In this document: positions 9,166-17,722 of the stretch, one piece after another
How positions within the stretch are numbered: the stretch's first letter is position 1
How the letters are laid out: each line of letters begins with the position of its first letter
Source: Caballeronia humi
GTDB lineage: Bacteria; Pseudomonadota; Gammaproteobacteria; Burkholderiales; Burkholderiaceae
DNA: 64,000 bases
Assembly (NCBI RefSeq): GCF_001544475.1
Contig: NZ_FCNW02000027.1
Span: 1 to 64,000, forward strand
Reading direction: 5' to 3'
Translations under genes and position numbers: made by a program
Notes under the pieces: generated by a model
What the model saw: the letters and a program-made list of their open reading frames with translations, nothing else
What the model was told of the DNA's origin: nothing
Database searches by the model: none

Positions 9166-9503
9166 GGTTATTAATCGGCCTCAGCACGCGAAATTTCTGA
9201 CACGCTCCTCGGCCATCATCTGCGCGGACGGCACCTAGACGATTCAAGAGTTTGAAGGCTTCCCGACGGCATACCGTACGTTTGGCGACGGCTCTGCGCC
9301 CTTTGACGAAACCCGCCCACGCCACGAACAGCTCCTCAGGCGCATCGCCGCATGGTCGTTTCCTGAAGCGAGCGCACCAAACGAAACGACCACCGCCTCC
9401 CTTGCCCGTTCCATTTTCCACGTCAAAACTCAGCCGCTTTTATGTCCGCCCCCACCCGAACTACAATCTACCCCGCCGATCCCATCCGAAAATCCCGCCG
9501 CCT
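9166..9503. other. Intergenic stretch before the lipoprotein gene
   Basis: An open frame extends back from the lipoprotein to 9252, but its first 84 residues are low-complexity Pro/Arg/Ser sequence without a ribosome site, so they are not counted as coding. Nothing else is seen. Confidence 0.4.
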
Positions 9504-10226
9504 ATGCGCCCCCGCCTTTCACTGCTCCTCCCCCTGCTAGCCCTCGCCGCCTGCGCCAGCAAGGACGCGACTCAAGCCCCAAGCTACCAGCAGGAGCTCT
9601 TCAGCACCGGTCCGAGCCCTTACGCGCGCAACTTCGACGCCCCCGCGAGCGAAGCCTGCGAAGCCGCCCGCCGCGCGCTCTTGTCGCAGGGATTCATGAC
9701 GACGCTCGCCCAGCCCGATACCGTCGATGCCAACAAAAACTTCCAGCCGTCGTCGGAGAAGCACGTGGTAGTGTCGTTTCACGTCGTCTGCACGCCGGGC
9801 GAGAACGCAACCAACACGAGCATCGCGTACGTGAACGCCGTCCAGGACGGCTACGCGCTCAAGAAAAGCGACACGTCGGCGAGCGTCGGCTTAAGCGTCC
9901 TCGGCTCGCTGTCGCTGCCGATCCGCTCGAACAGCGACGCGATGGTGAAGATTTCGAGTGAAACGGTGCCCGCAGGCAAGTTCTACGAGCGTTTTTTCAC
10001 GCTGATGAGCCACTACCTGCACACCGTGCCGCGCAGCTCACCCGTCCTCGGCGACGACATCAAGACGCGCACCCTCGCGCCCTCGCTGATCCTCACCTTG
10101 CCCGAACTCACGCCGACGTCGATCGTCGTGCAAGCCCCCGCTGCCGCCGCCACGGCGATCCGCGCATCGGATGCGATCGCCGCCTCGGCGCCCGTCGCTG
10201 CGTCTTCGCCGACCACCGCGCAATAA
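9504..10226 (+). CDS. Outer-membrane-type lipoprotein, Burkholderia conserved (DUF2242-like)
   Basis: The predicted 240-aa product starts at the ATG at 9504, which places a classic lipoprotein signal at the N-terminus (MRPRLSLLLPLLALAACAS, lipobox LAAC, Cys17). The mature protein contains a conserved-looking core (DAPASEACEAARRALLSQGF, DANKNFQP, VVVSFHVVC, FYERFFTLMSHYL). Its tail is rich in Ala, Ser and Pro. The sequence reminds me of the DUF2242 family of Burkholderiales lipoproteins, but I could not confirm that. Its role is unknown. It marks the start of the high-GC chromosomal part of the window. Confidence 0.7.
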   Translation: MRPRLSLLLPLLALAACASKDATQAPSYQQELFSTGPSPYARNFDAPASEACEAARRALLSQGFMTTLAQPDTVDANKNFQPSSEKHVVVSFHVVCTPGENATNTSIAYVNAVQDGYALKKSDTSASVGLSVLGSLSLPIRSNSDAMVKISSETVPAGKFYERFFTLMSHYLHTVPRSSPVLGDDIKTRTLAPSLILTLPELTPTSIVVQAPAAAATAIRASDAIAASAPVAASSPTTAQ

Positions 10227-10544
10227 CCGCAGGCGAAGTCCTTTCGAATTGTTCCCCGTCGTGACCGCGCGTGACCCTCGTTACGCGCGTCACGCTCAGC
10301 CGCTCCCCCACGACCCGCATCGCACAAGGCCCGCGCGTCCCATCCCGCGCCGCGCCGCGCGTTACATCGCGCCGTCTCGATAAAACACCGTAACGAAAGC
10401 CGTCACAGCGCGAGCCAATCCCTGCGTTCTAATGGCGCCCTCCGATTGATCCGCGTCGACCGATCGATCGAATAACGGAGCGGCACGACCGGCACGACGC
10501 CGTCCGCCCGCTCGGTTACCCAACTGTATTTTCGGAGAACGGCA
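10227..10544. promoter_or_regulatory. Porin upstream region
   Basis: This 318-bp gap contains the leader of the porin gene. GGAGAACGGCA directly precedes the ATG at 10545. No confident -35/-10 pair can be assigned by eye. Confidence 0.4.
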
Positions 10545-11932
10545 ATGAAGAAATCTCTCATCACGCTCGGCGCACTTGGCGTGTTCGGCACCGTCGCGGG
10601 CGCGGCGCATGCGCAGAGCAGCGTCACGCTGTACGGCCTGATCGACGCGGGCCTCACCTACACAAACAATCAAGGCGGCGCCCACAACGTCCAGGCGACG
10701 AGCGGCGCTGTCAACGGCAGCCGCTGGGGTCTGCGCGGCGCGGAAGATCTCGGCGGCGGCCTGAAGGCGATCTTCACCCTCGAAAACGGCTTCAACATCA
10801 TGAACGGCAAGCCGGCCAGAACAGCCGCGAGTTCGGCCGGCAGGCGTTCGTCGGCTTGTCGAGCACGCAATACGGCGCGGCGACGCTCGGCCGCCAGTAC
10901 GATTCCGTCGTCGATTACCTCGGCCCGCTCGCGCTCACCGGCACGCAGTACGGCGGCACGCAGGCCGCCCACCCGTTCGACAATGACAACCTCGACAACT
11001 CCTTCCGCGTCAGCAACTCGGTCAAGTACCAGAGCGTGAACTACGGCGGCTTCAAGTTCGGCGGTCTGTACGGCTTCTCGAACGACGCGGGCGGCTTCGC
11101 GACGAACCGCGCGTACAGCGTCGGCACGTCGTACAACTATGGCCCGTTGAACGTGGCCGCCGGCTACATGCAGCTGAACAACTCCGGCGCGACACTCAAC
11201 TCGAGCGGCGCCGTCAGCGACGACGCCACCTTCACCGCCGGCCGCCAGCGCACCTTCGGCGCGGGCATCAGCTATGCGTTCGGCGCGGCGCAGGCGGGTT
11301 TCGTCTTGACGCAGACGCGGCTCGATGACGCCACCGGCATCGGCGCATCGGCATCGGGGACGACGAACGGCATCACCCTCACCGACGGCAGCGCGCGCTT
11401 CACGAACTACGAAGTGAACGGGCGCTACAACTTCACGCCGGCGTGGTCGCTGTCGGGCGCGTACACGTTCACCGACGGCCGCATCGACGGCGTCAGTCCG
11501 AAGTGGAACCAGGTGAGCGTGCAGACGGCCTATGCGCTGTCGAAGCGGACCGATGTCTATCTGCAGGGCGTCTACCAGCACGTCAGCGACACGGGCGACT
11601 CGGGCATCACGGCGGCGATCAACGGGTTGTCGGCGTCGTCGTCGAACAGCCAGGTCGCGGCGACGGTCGGCCTGCGTCACCGGTTCCAACCCTTATCACG
11701 GGAGCGGGAGCGGAAAGCGGCGCGTCGCGCGAGAGGCGATGCGCCAGCAAAAACGGCCCGATCGGATCACTCCGATCGGGCCGTCTTCGTTAAAGAACCT
11801 CAATCTGGCACGTTCACGGCCCCATTCGTTACCGTAATCGCATCCCCGGCCGGATTCGCCGAGATCGGCGGCAGATTCGCCGTCGTCAGCGCGGGCGCCG
11901 CGCCCGGCGTGCCGCCGCGCGGCGTCGTGTGA
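10545..11932 (+). pseudogene. Gram-negative trimeric porin gene with frameshift and lost stop
   Basis: The product is a Burkholderia OmpC-like general porin (Porin_4 type). It has a Sec signal (KKSLITLGALGVFGTVAGAAHAQ) and the hallmark start SSVTLYGLIDAGLTY. The first frame reads to NIMNGK, then a one-base deletion near 10814 moves the sequence into the frame that resumes GQNSREFGRQAFVGLSS. The barrel runs on to the typical terminal GLRHRF at 11686. The next codon is CAA (11687-11689) where a TAA would be expected, so translation would read through the downstream terminator for 81 more codons to 11932. A free C-terminal Phe is needed for BAM recognition, so both lesions are harmful. Either the gene has decayed or the assembly has errors; the good ribosome site and otherwise clean sequence leave the second possible. 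Confidence 0.8.
11753..11784. terminator. Bidirectional rho-independent terminator
   Basis: A perfect 14-bp stem (acggcccgatcgga / tccgatcgggccgt) encloses a four-base tcac loop between the convergent porin and 3HB-oligomer hydrolase genes. On the minus strand it is followed by five T residues (the A run at 11749-11753). On the plus strand the tail is ccttcgtt-like and weaker. It should end both transcripts. Confidence 0.85.
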
Positions 11933-13908
11933 ACCACTTGCGACGGCGGCAGCGCCGTGCCGTTCTTTAGATGGTTCCACATCAGGTTCAGCGCCTGGAT
12001 GTTGTAGTAATGCACCGGCACGAACCGCGTGTCGAAGCCCGCGACGCCGAGGAACGCATCGAAATGCTGTCCGTTCGTGATTTCGTAGAACGCGAGCTGG
12101 CTCGACTTGCCCTCCGCCACCTGATTCGCCCCGAGATATGGCCGCGACGCGTGGTTGATCGGCACGAGCGCATCGGCGCGTCCCTGCACGATGATCGCGG
12201 GCTTGCCGCGCAGATTCGCCTTCACGCGGATCGCGTTGACGTTCGCGAGCATCGTCGGGTTCGAGGTCGTCCAGAGCGTGCGCAGGCACGCCGCGCCCGC
12301 GTAGCTCGCGTCGGCGGTGGCGAAACGGTGATCCGCCGCGCCCGAATTCCCCGCGTTGTAGACGAGATTCACGCCGTTGGTCGGGGGCACGCCGTTACCG
12401 TTGCCGAAGACGGTCGGCATCGGCGAGACGAGCGGCGTGACGCCCGCCGCGCCCGTCAGCGGATTGGTCGTGCCGAAGCTGAAGTTGCAAAGATTGTCGG
12501 CGACGCTCGCCTGCATGTACGCGTTCGCGTACGTCACGGCGACCGCCGGCACCGCCTGCGAGTCCCACATCGGCGCCTGCAGCGTGTCGGAATCCGGCTG
12601 GTAGCCTGCCTGATGCAGCTTCGAAAGCGCATCGTTCGCCTGGCTCGCGGTGTTGCCGCCGGAGATCAGCCCGCCCACGGCCAGCGACGCGCAGCGCGCC
12701 GTGCGGATCGCGTTGGTCGTCGCGACGGGCAACGCGCTCAGATACGGCGCGCCGGCAGCGGCCGTCGCAAGCGCGGCGCACGGTTGCAGCAGGTTGGCGT
12801 AGGTCGTGTAGTCGGCGAGCGGCGAGCCGAACGCGCCGACCGGCACGCCGCCCTGCCGCACCGACACCTGCGACGGCAGCGTGAAATTGATCTGCGGCTC
12901 GCCGACGACGACCGCCGTGATCCACCCGTCGCTGTCCTGCTCGGCGGCCGCGAGCGCCGCGCCGCCGCCGTTGCTCACCGATGCCGCGATCGTCGTCACG
13001 CTCCCTTTGCCGTAACGCACCTTGCGCGTGGTGCCGTCGAGCGTGCCGTACGAGTCGTTGAGCGCCCAGTACGCGAACTGAATCGCCTGAAGTGTGTTGT
13101 TGCCCCAGTCCTTCTCGGGATTCTGCTGCGAATGCGCGTGCTTGAACGCGTAGCGGTTCGGGAAATTCGTGTTGAAAGCCGATATCGACGTCGAGCCGAG
13201 GTTCGCCGTGAAAATGCTGGTCTTGCCGGCGGCATTCGCACCGAGGAGCGTGCCGTCGATGAGCGTGACGAGGTTGGTCGCGAGTTCGTGCGCGCCGTTG
13301 CCGCTGCCCTTGTCGGTGTAGGCGAACGCGCAGCCGCGTTTCAGGCCCCATTCGCCCGCGGCCGAAATCGCGCCGTACACGCCGCGCGATCCGGACGATG
13401 CCGCCGTCACGATGCACGGCTGGTCCGGATTGAAGCTCGCCGGAATCTGCACCATCAGGCTGACGTTTTTCGTGCCGCTGCCGTCGTCGGCGAAGGCGAG
13501 GTATTCCTTGCCGGCGATCTTGCCTTCGCCGAGTGTGTCCCCGCCGTTCAGGTCGACGTTCGGCCCCCAAAATCGTCCGTAGCCGCCGTTCGCCGTCATG
13601 TCGACGAGCGCGCGGTAGTTCGAATAGATCGCGAGACGGCGGAGTTCAGCGGCCGTGGGTTGCAGCGCGTTGGCGATCGTGGGCGCTGTCGCCGAGGCGA
13701 GGCCGGTCTTGCCGAGGCCGGCGGTCAGCAGATCGTCGGTCGAGCCGTCGTAGGTCAGCGTCTTTACCGATCCAGAGACGAAATTCGGCAGCGTGTTGTT
13801 CGAGCCGGTGCCGCCGTTGTCGTCGTCGCTGCTTCCGCACGCGGCGAGCGTCATCGCGCCGGCGAGGGCGAGCGCGGTCAGGCATGGAACCCGTGAGAGT
13901 GTCGTCAT
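11800..13908 (-). CDS. D-(-)-3-hydroxybutyrate oligomer hydrolase, lipoprotein
   Basis: This enzyme (EC 3.1.1.22) cleaves 3-hydroxybutyrate dimers and oligomers released during polyhydroxybutyrate breakdown to monomers. The 702-aa protein matches the 3HBOH family in length and content. It has a lipoprotein signal (lipobox LAAC, Cys24), the N-terminal block NFVSGSVKTLTYDG and conserved GYGRFWGPN. The serine-hydrolase motif SVSNGGGAAL carries Ser312 as the likely nucleophile, and a late NGQHFDAF segment supplies a candidate histidine. The ATG at 13908 is preceded by GGAG. In characterised Ralstonia and Burkholderia homologues the enzyme is reported extracellular or cell-associated; the lipobox suggests membrane anchoring here. 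It is monocistronic and convergent with the porin gene. Confidence 0.9.
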   Translation of the reverse strand: MTTLSRVPCLTALALAGAMTLAACGSSDDDNGGTGSNNTLPNFVSGSVKTLTYDGSTDDLLTAGLGKTGLASATAPTIANALQPTAAELRRLAIYSNYRALVDMTANGGYGRFWGPNVDLNGGDTLGEGKIAGKEYLAFADDGSGTKNVSLMVQIPASFNPDQPCIVTAASSGSRGVYGAISAAGEWGLKRGCAFAYTDKGSGNGAHELATNLVTLIDGTLLGANAAGKTSIFTANLGSTSISAFNTNFPNRYAFKHAHSQQNPEKDWGNNTLQAIQFAYWALNDSYGTLDGTTRKVRYGKGSVTTIAASVSNGGGAALAAAEQDSDGWITAVVVGEPQINFTLPSQVSVRQGGVPVGAFGSPLADYTTYANLLQPCAALATAAAGAPYLSALPVATTNAIRTARCASLAVGGLISGGNTASQANDALSKLHQAGYQPDSDTLQAPMWDSQAVPAVAVTYANAYMQASVADNLCNFSFGTTNPLTGAAGVTPLVSPMPTVFGNGNGVPPTNGVNLVYNAGNSGAADHRFATADASYAGAACLRTLWTTSNPTMLANVNAIRVKANLRGKPAIIVQGRADALVPINHASRPYLGANQVAEGKSSQLAFYEITNGQHFDAFLGVAGFDTRFVPVHYYNIQALNLMWNHLKNGTALPPSQVVHTTPRGGTPGAAPALTTANLPPISANPAGDAITVTNGAVNVPD

Positions 13909-14206
13909 TAGCAGTCTCCGTCATTTTTTTGTTGGAACCGGGCCTGACGGCTCGGTGAATGCTCGGTGAATGTTTCCGCAGAACGCGAAAACGGTGAGGC
14001 AGACGCAAATTCCACGCCCGTGCGGGCGATTTTCTTTAAAGACGCAGTCACACGCCGCGCACTCTCAGCGTGATCAAAGCCAGCCCCGACGCGCCGCCGC
14101 CACGCTTCAGACAAATCGTCTTCCGCGCGGAGGCGATCGCAGCGCAACCCGTCAGGCCGTGAGCCCCGGCGACGCCGCGCGATGCACGACGACGCCCCTC
14201 GACTCT
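13909..14206. promoter_or_regulatory. Upstream region of the 3HB-oligomer hydrolase gene
   Basis: The gap lies between two minus-strand genes. Apart from the ribosome site next to 13908 and a T-rich patch near 13921-13930, no operator or terminator can be supported. Confidence 0.35.
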
Positions 14207-14575
14207 TTAGCCCCCTCCGCCTTGCACGCCGAGCGTGATCTTGTTCGATACGGACGTGACGCCCGCGACGCCCTTCGCGACTTCCTCGGCCTGGCCGATC
14301 TGGCTGCCGTCCGGCACGGTGCCGGTCAGTGTCACTGCGCCGCCGCGCGCCCGAACGAAGACGTTCGACACGTCAAAACCCTGAGCCTTGGCCAAAGCCT
14401 TGCGCACGTCGAGACCGAGCTTGCGGTCGGTCTTCTTGGTCGCGCTCTTCTGGGCCTTGGCCGTTGCGGCGGAGTCGGTGGTCGTCGTGGCATCGCTTGA
14501 CTGGGCATACGCGCTCGATGCCACCGCCACGCATACCACCACGCCCAGCGCCTTCAACATATCGACAGCTTTCAT
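14207..14575 (-). CDS. Periplasmic BON-domain protein
   Basis: The 122-aa protein has a Sec signal (DMLKALGVVVCVAVASSAYAQ), a short Thr/Ser/Lys-rich linker and one BON domain from about residue 50 (KLGLDVRKALAKAQGFD, NVFVRARGGAVTLTGTVPD, AEEVAKGVAGVTSVSNKI). BON domains occur in OsmY-like periplasmic proteins and bind phospholipids or stabilise the envelope under stress. Burkholderiales genomes carry many such small single-BON proteins of unknown individual role. An AGGAG-type site precedes the ATG (14576-14590). Confidence 0.85.
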   Translation of the reverse strand: MKAVDMLKALGVVVCVAVASSAYAQSSDATTTTDSAATAKAQKSATKKTDRKLGLDVRKALAKAQGFDVSNVFVRARGGAVTLTGTVPDGSQIGQAEEVAKGVAGVTSVSNKITLGVQGGGG

Positions 14576-15227
14576 GATTTCTCCTTTTGCTTCGCTTTTG
14601 ACTTCGCACAGTTGCTGCTTGAATCGGACCGCATCTACCTAGCGGCTTGGCTACGACATCGTGCGGCTCGCGCTTCGGGCTGCCTGCGCGGCCCGGCGAC
14701 GGGTTCACGAACAGGCGGCCGGCGAACCGGCGGATGCGGCGACACGGTACTGCGAGAGACTGGCGAATGCAATGAATGCTCGGCCGATTGTCGGGCGTGG
14801 CCCGGCGGCTCAAATTGGGTGTGCTGCGTGTTCCTTTGCCGATTCCGTCGATCCACTCGCAGCGTCCGGCCTCGTCACCGACCCAAACTTCGGGCAGACG
14901 GCGCATGCAGGCGGACGCGCGTGCACTCGCACGGCGGCGAACGTCAATTTAATCCAGCGCGCCCAGAAGCGCAAAGCTTTTAACAAGACACGAAGCCCTT
15001 AGGCCAAAGGCGCGGGGCGTGCCAACCGGCCCATTTCGGGACGCCGGCCGAGCGGTTACCGTGATCCGGCGCCGATTCGATCTCATGTACCATCGACGGA
15101 ACCGGCATCGAACGCCGCTCGATGCCACTTGCCGCGTTTTCAGCGTTTGCGTACGCGATCAGGGTTCCTTTCAGGCTGATTACGAATCAGCCGCCGCACT
15201 CCCGCCTCACGGACCACCGACGACGAG
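14576..15227. other. 652-bp intergenic region between divergent genes
   Basis: This should hold promoters for both the BON gene (minus) and the TAXI gene (plus). Several short open frames on both strands lack motifs and ribosome sites. No hairpin, repeat or RNA gene was recognised. Confidence 0.4.
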
Positions 15228-16691
15228 ATGAGCCAGCCTTCAGCACCCGAACCCGGACGCCCCACCGGTCGCAAACCTCCGCCGCGCATCGTCGCGCGGT
15301 TCGTCGCGATCTCGTGGCGCGACCTCGCGCTCACGTTCGTGCCGATCCTGCTCGTGAGCGCCGCCGCGATCTACCTCGCCGTGCGCCTGATCCAGCCCGC
15401 GCCGCCGAATTCGCTGACGATGGCCGCGGGCACGAAAGGCAGCTCGTTCTGGAACAACGCGCAAAAGTACAAGGCGATCCTCGCGCGCAACGGCGTCACG
15501 CTGAACGTGCTGGAGACGCAAGGCTCGCTGGACAACCTGCGCCGCCTGAGCGACCCGAAATCGAAGGCGGACGTGGGCTTCGTGCAGGGCGGCATCAGCG
15601 GCCCGGGCACGACGCATGACAATCTGATGTCGCTTGGCAGCGTGTCGTACGTGCCGCTCGCGATCTTCTACCACGGCGCGCCGGTCACGCGCCTCTCCGA
15701 ACTCGCGGGCAAGCGGCTCGCGATCAGCGCCGAAGGCAGCGGCACGCGCGCGCTCGCACTCGCGCTGCTGAAGGCGAACGGCATCGAGCCCGGCGGCGAC
15801 ACTGAGCTTTTGCCGCTCGGCGGCGACGAAGCGGCGGAAGCGCTCGTGCAAGGCGAGGTCGACGCGGTCTTCCTCACCGGCGATTCCGCCCAGCCGCCGA
15901 CGATGGGCAAGCTCAACCGGACGCCCGGCGTGCGCTTTTTCGACTTCACGCAGGCCGACGCCTACTCGCGCCGCTTTCCGTACCTGAACGTGATCGAACT
16001 GCCGATGGGCGCCTTCGATTTCGCGAAAAACCTGCCGCCGCGCCCGGTCCACATGGTCGCGCCGACGGCCGAGCTGATCGCCCGCGACGGCCTGCACCCG
16101 GCGCTCTCCGACCTGCTGATCGAAGCCGCGCGCGAAGTGCACGGCCGCGCGAACCTGATGCAGCGCGCGAACGAGTTTCCGGCGCCGCTCGTGCACGAAT
16201 TCCGCATCAGCGACGATGCCGAGCGTTATTACAAATCGGGTAAGAGTTTTCTGTACCGCACGCTGCCGTTCTGGCTCGCGAGCCTGGCCGATCGCGTGAT
16301 CGTGCTGCTGGTGCCGATCATCGTCGTGCTGATTCCGGGCTTGCGGCTCGTGCCGGGGCTGTATCGCTGGCGGGTGAAATCGCGCATCTACCGCTGGTAT
16401 GGCGCGCTGATTGCAATCGAACGCGAAGCGATGAGCGATCCCGACCCGGCGCAGCGCGAGGCGCTGATCGACCGCGTCGATGCGATCGAAAACGCCGTCA
16501 ACCGCATGAAAATGCCGCTCGCGTTCGCCGACCAGTTCTACGTGCTGCGCGAGCACATCGGCTTCGTGCGGCAGCGGCTGACGAACGCGCAGGCGGTAGC
16601 GCGCGAAGCGCATGCGGCGCCGGCATCGGCGAAGGAGGCTCGGCAGGCAACGGATACGGACGGCGTGACGTCGCGGGCAGACACCGCGTGA
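15228..16691 (+). CDS. Membrane-anchored TAXI-type TRAP solute-binding protein
   Basis: The 487-aa protein has an N-terminal membrane helix (ALTFVPILLVSAAAIYLAV, about residues 33-52), then a periplasmic TAXI family binding domain. That domain shows MAAGTKGSSFWNNAQKYK, VLETQGSLDNLRRL, ADVGFVQGG and GKRLAISAEGSGTRALALALL. A second hydrophobic helix near 353-375 (LADRVIVLLVPIIVVLIPGL) leads to a cytoplasmic coiled-coil-like tail (AIEREAMSDPDPAQREAL). Ordinary TAXI proteins are soluble partners of TRAP permeases. This form, tethered at both ends and without a TRAP permease gene nearby, may sense or scaffold rather than feed a transporter. The substrate is unknown. Confidence 0.8.
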   Translation: MSQPSAPEPGRPTGRKPPPRIVARFVAISWRDLALTFVPILLVSAAAIYLAVRLIQPAPPNSLTMAAGTKGSSFWNNAQKYKAILARNGVTLNVLETQGSLDNLRRLSDPKSKADVGFVQGGISGPGTTHDNLMSLGSVSYVPLAIFYHGAPVTRLSELAGKRLAISAEGSGTRALALALLKANGIEPGGDTELLPLGGDEAAEALVQGEVDAVFLTGDSAQPPTMGKLNRTPGVRFFDFTQADAYSRRFPYLNVIELPMGAFDFAKNLPPRPVHMVAPTAELIARDGLHPALSDLLIEAAREVHGRANLMQRANEFPAPLVHEFRISDDAERYYKSGKSFLYRTLPFWLASLADRVIVLLVPIIVVLIPGLRLVPGLYRWRVKSRIYRWYGALIAIEREAMSDPDPAQREALIDRVDAIENAVNRMKMPLAFADQFYVLREHIGFVRQRLTNAQAVAREAHAAPASAKEARQATDTDGVTSRADTA

Positions 16692-16762
16692 CGCAACACT
16701 TAATATAGAAACGAGCAGATCGAATAACAGCGCGCTAGCCTTAAGCGTCAGGGAGAACAAAC

Positions 16763-17422
16763 ATGAGCGCCACGCGTTCCGCCGGTCCCGGCCAGTCGTA
16801 TTTTTTCTTCGATTTCATTTCGCCGTTTTCCTACCTGCTGCTCGAACAGCACGAAAAATGGCCGGCGATCCCGTTCGAATTCACGCCCGTCGAACTGTAC
16901 AAGCTGCTTGACCGTTGGGGCCAGCCGCACGCCGCGACCATTCCGTCGAAGCGCGTCTTCACCTATCGGCACGCGCTTTTTCGCGCCGAGCAACTGGGCA
17001 TTCCGTTCAAGATGCCGCCGTCGCATCCGTTCGATCCGGGCAAGGCGCTGCGTCTAGCGGTCGCGGCCGGGAGCAACATTACGACCGTGCGCGATATTTT
17101 TCGCTTCATCTGGCGCGACGGCCGCGATCCGTCGACTCCTGAGGGTTTTCGCGACCTGTGCGAGCGCATTGGCGTGGCGGATGGCGCGCGGCTGATCGAG
17201 CAGGAGGAAACGAAGGCGAAACTGCGCGCGAATAACGATCTCGCCGTGTCGCTCGGCGTGTTCGGCGTGCCGACCTTCGTCGTCAACGACCAGATCTTCT
17301 GGGGCGAAGATACGCTGCCGATGGTGCTCTACGTCGCGCGCTCGCCGAACTGGCTCGACGGCACGGAAGTGAAGCGCATCAGCAGCCTGCCGATGGCGCC
17401 GACGGACGCGGATTTTAGTTAG
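16763..17422 (+). CDS. 2-hydroxychromene-2-carboxylate isomerase family protein
   Basis: The 219-aa protein is a DsbA-fold, kappa-class GST-like isomerase. FFFDFISPFSYLLLEQ near residues 13-28 provides the serine that replaces the thioredoxin cysteine. A helical insert follows, and GVFGVPTFVVNDQIFWGEDTLPM is the cis-proline and C-terminal signature. Characterised members isomerise 2-hydroxychromene-2-carboxylate to trans-o-hydroxybenzylidenepyruvate with glutathione during naphthalene degradation. With no aromatic pathway genes here, the actual substrate is open. CAGGGAGAACAAAC precedes the ATG. The gene ends exactly where a large palindrome begins. Confidence 0.85.
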   Translation: MSATRSAGPGQSYFFFDFISPFSYLLLEQHEKWPAIPFEFTPVELYKLLDRWGQPHAATIPSKRVFTYRHALFRAEQLGIPFKMPPSHPFDPGKALRLAVAAGSNITTVRDIFRFIWRDGRDPSTPEGFRDLCERIGVADGARLIEQEETKAKLRANNDLAVSLGVFGVPTFVVNDQIFWGEDTLPMVLYVARSPNWLDGTEVKRISSLPMAPTDADFS

Positions 17423-17609
17423 TCGCTGGCGGCTGGGGTGGGTTTGTTGAACACCGTTTGATGCGCTTAGGCTTCTATGGAACTTGCTTTCTTTTTGGTC
17501 TATCTGCTCTGCCCCGGACAGGGGCAGAGCAGATAGACCGATATCAAAACAAGTTTCATGGGAGCACAGGCGAATCAAACGGTGTAAACAACAATCCAAG
17601 CGCCAGCGA
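17423..17609. repeat. About 187-bp imperfect palindrome with perfect 19-bp core arms
   Basis: The core is a perfect inverted repeat, 17497-17515 against 17521-17539 (ggtctatctgctctgcccc and its complement), with a five-base ggaca loop. Outside the core the arms keep pairing with scattered mismatches: ctatggaacttgcttt against its near-complement near 17548-17562, acaccgtttgatgcgc near 17451-17466 against 17569-17586, and tcgctggcg at 17423-17431 against 17601-17609. The structure starts on the base after the isomerase stop codon. As RNA it would fold into one long rod-like hairpin. It lacks a terminal T run typical of a terminator on the plus strand. A miniature inverted-repeat element, a structured 3' UTR or a small RNA are all possible. 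Confidence 0.8.
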
Positions 17610-17722
17610 ATACCCCGTCCGCCTATGCCATGCATAGCGCGCACGCTATGGCTTTGCGGGCCGGATCGGCATAACTTCACATATCCCCGCCTCCGTCCGC
17701 GCCTGCATCGAAACCGCCGTTC

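Noticed and set aside
11971..13896. 641-codon plus-strand frame opposite the 3HB-oligomer hydrolase
   Set aside because: No motifs, biased composition, and full overlap with a recognised enzyme gene.
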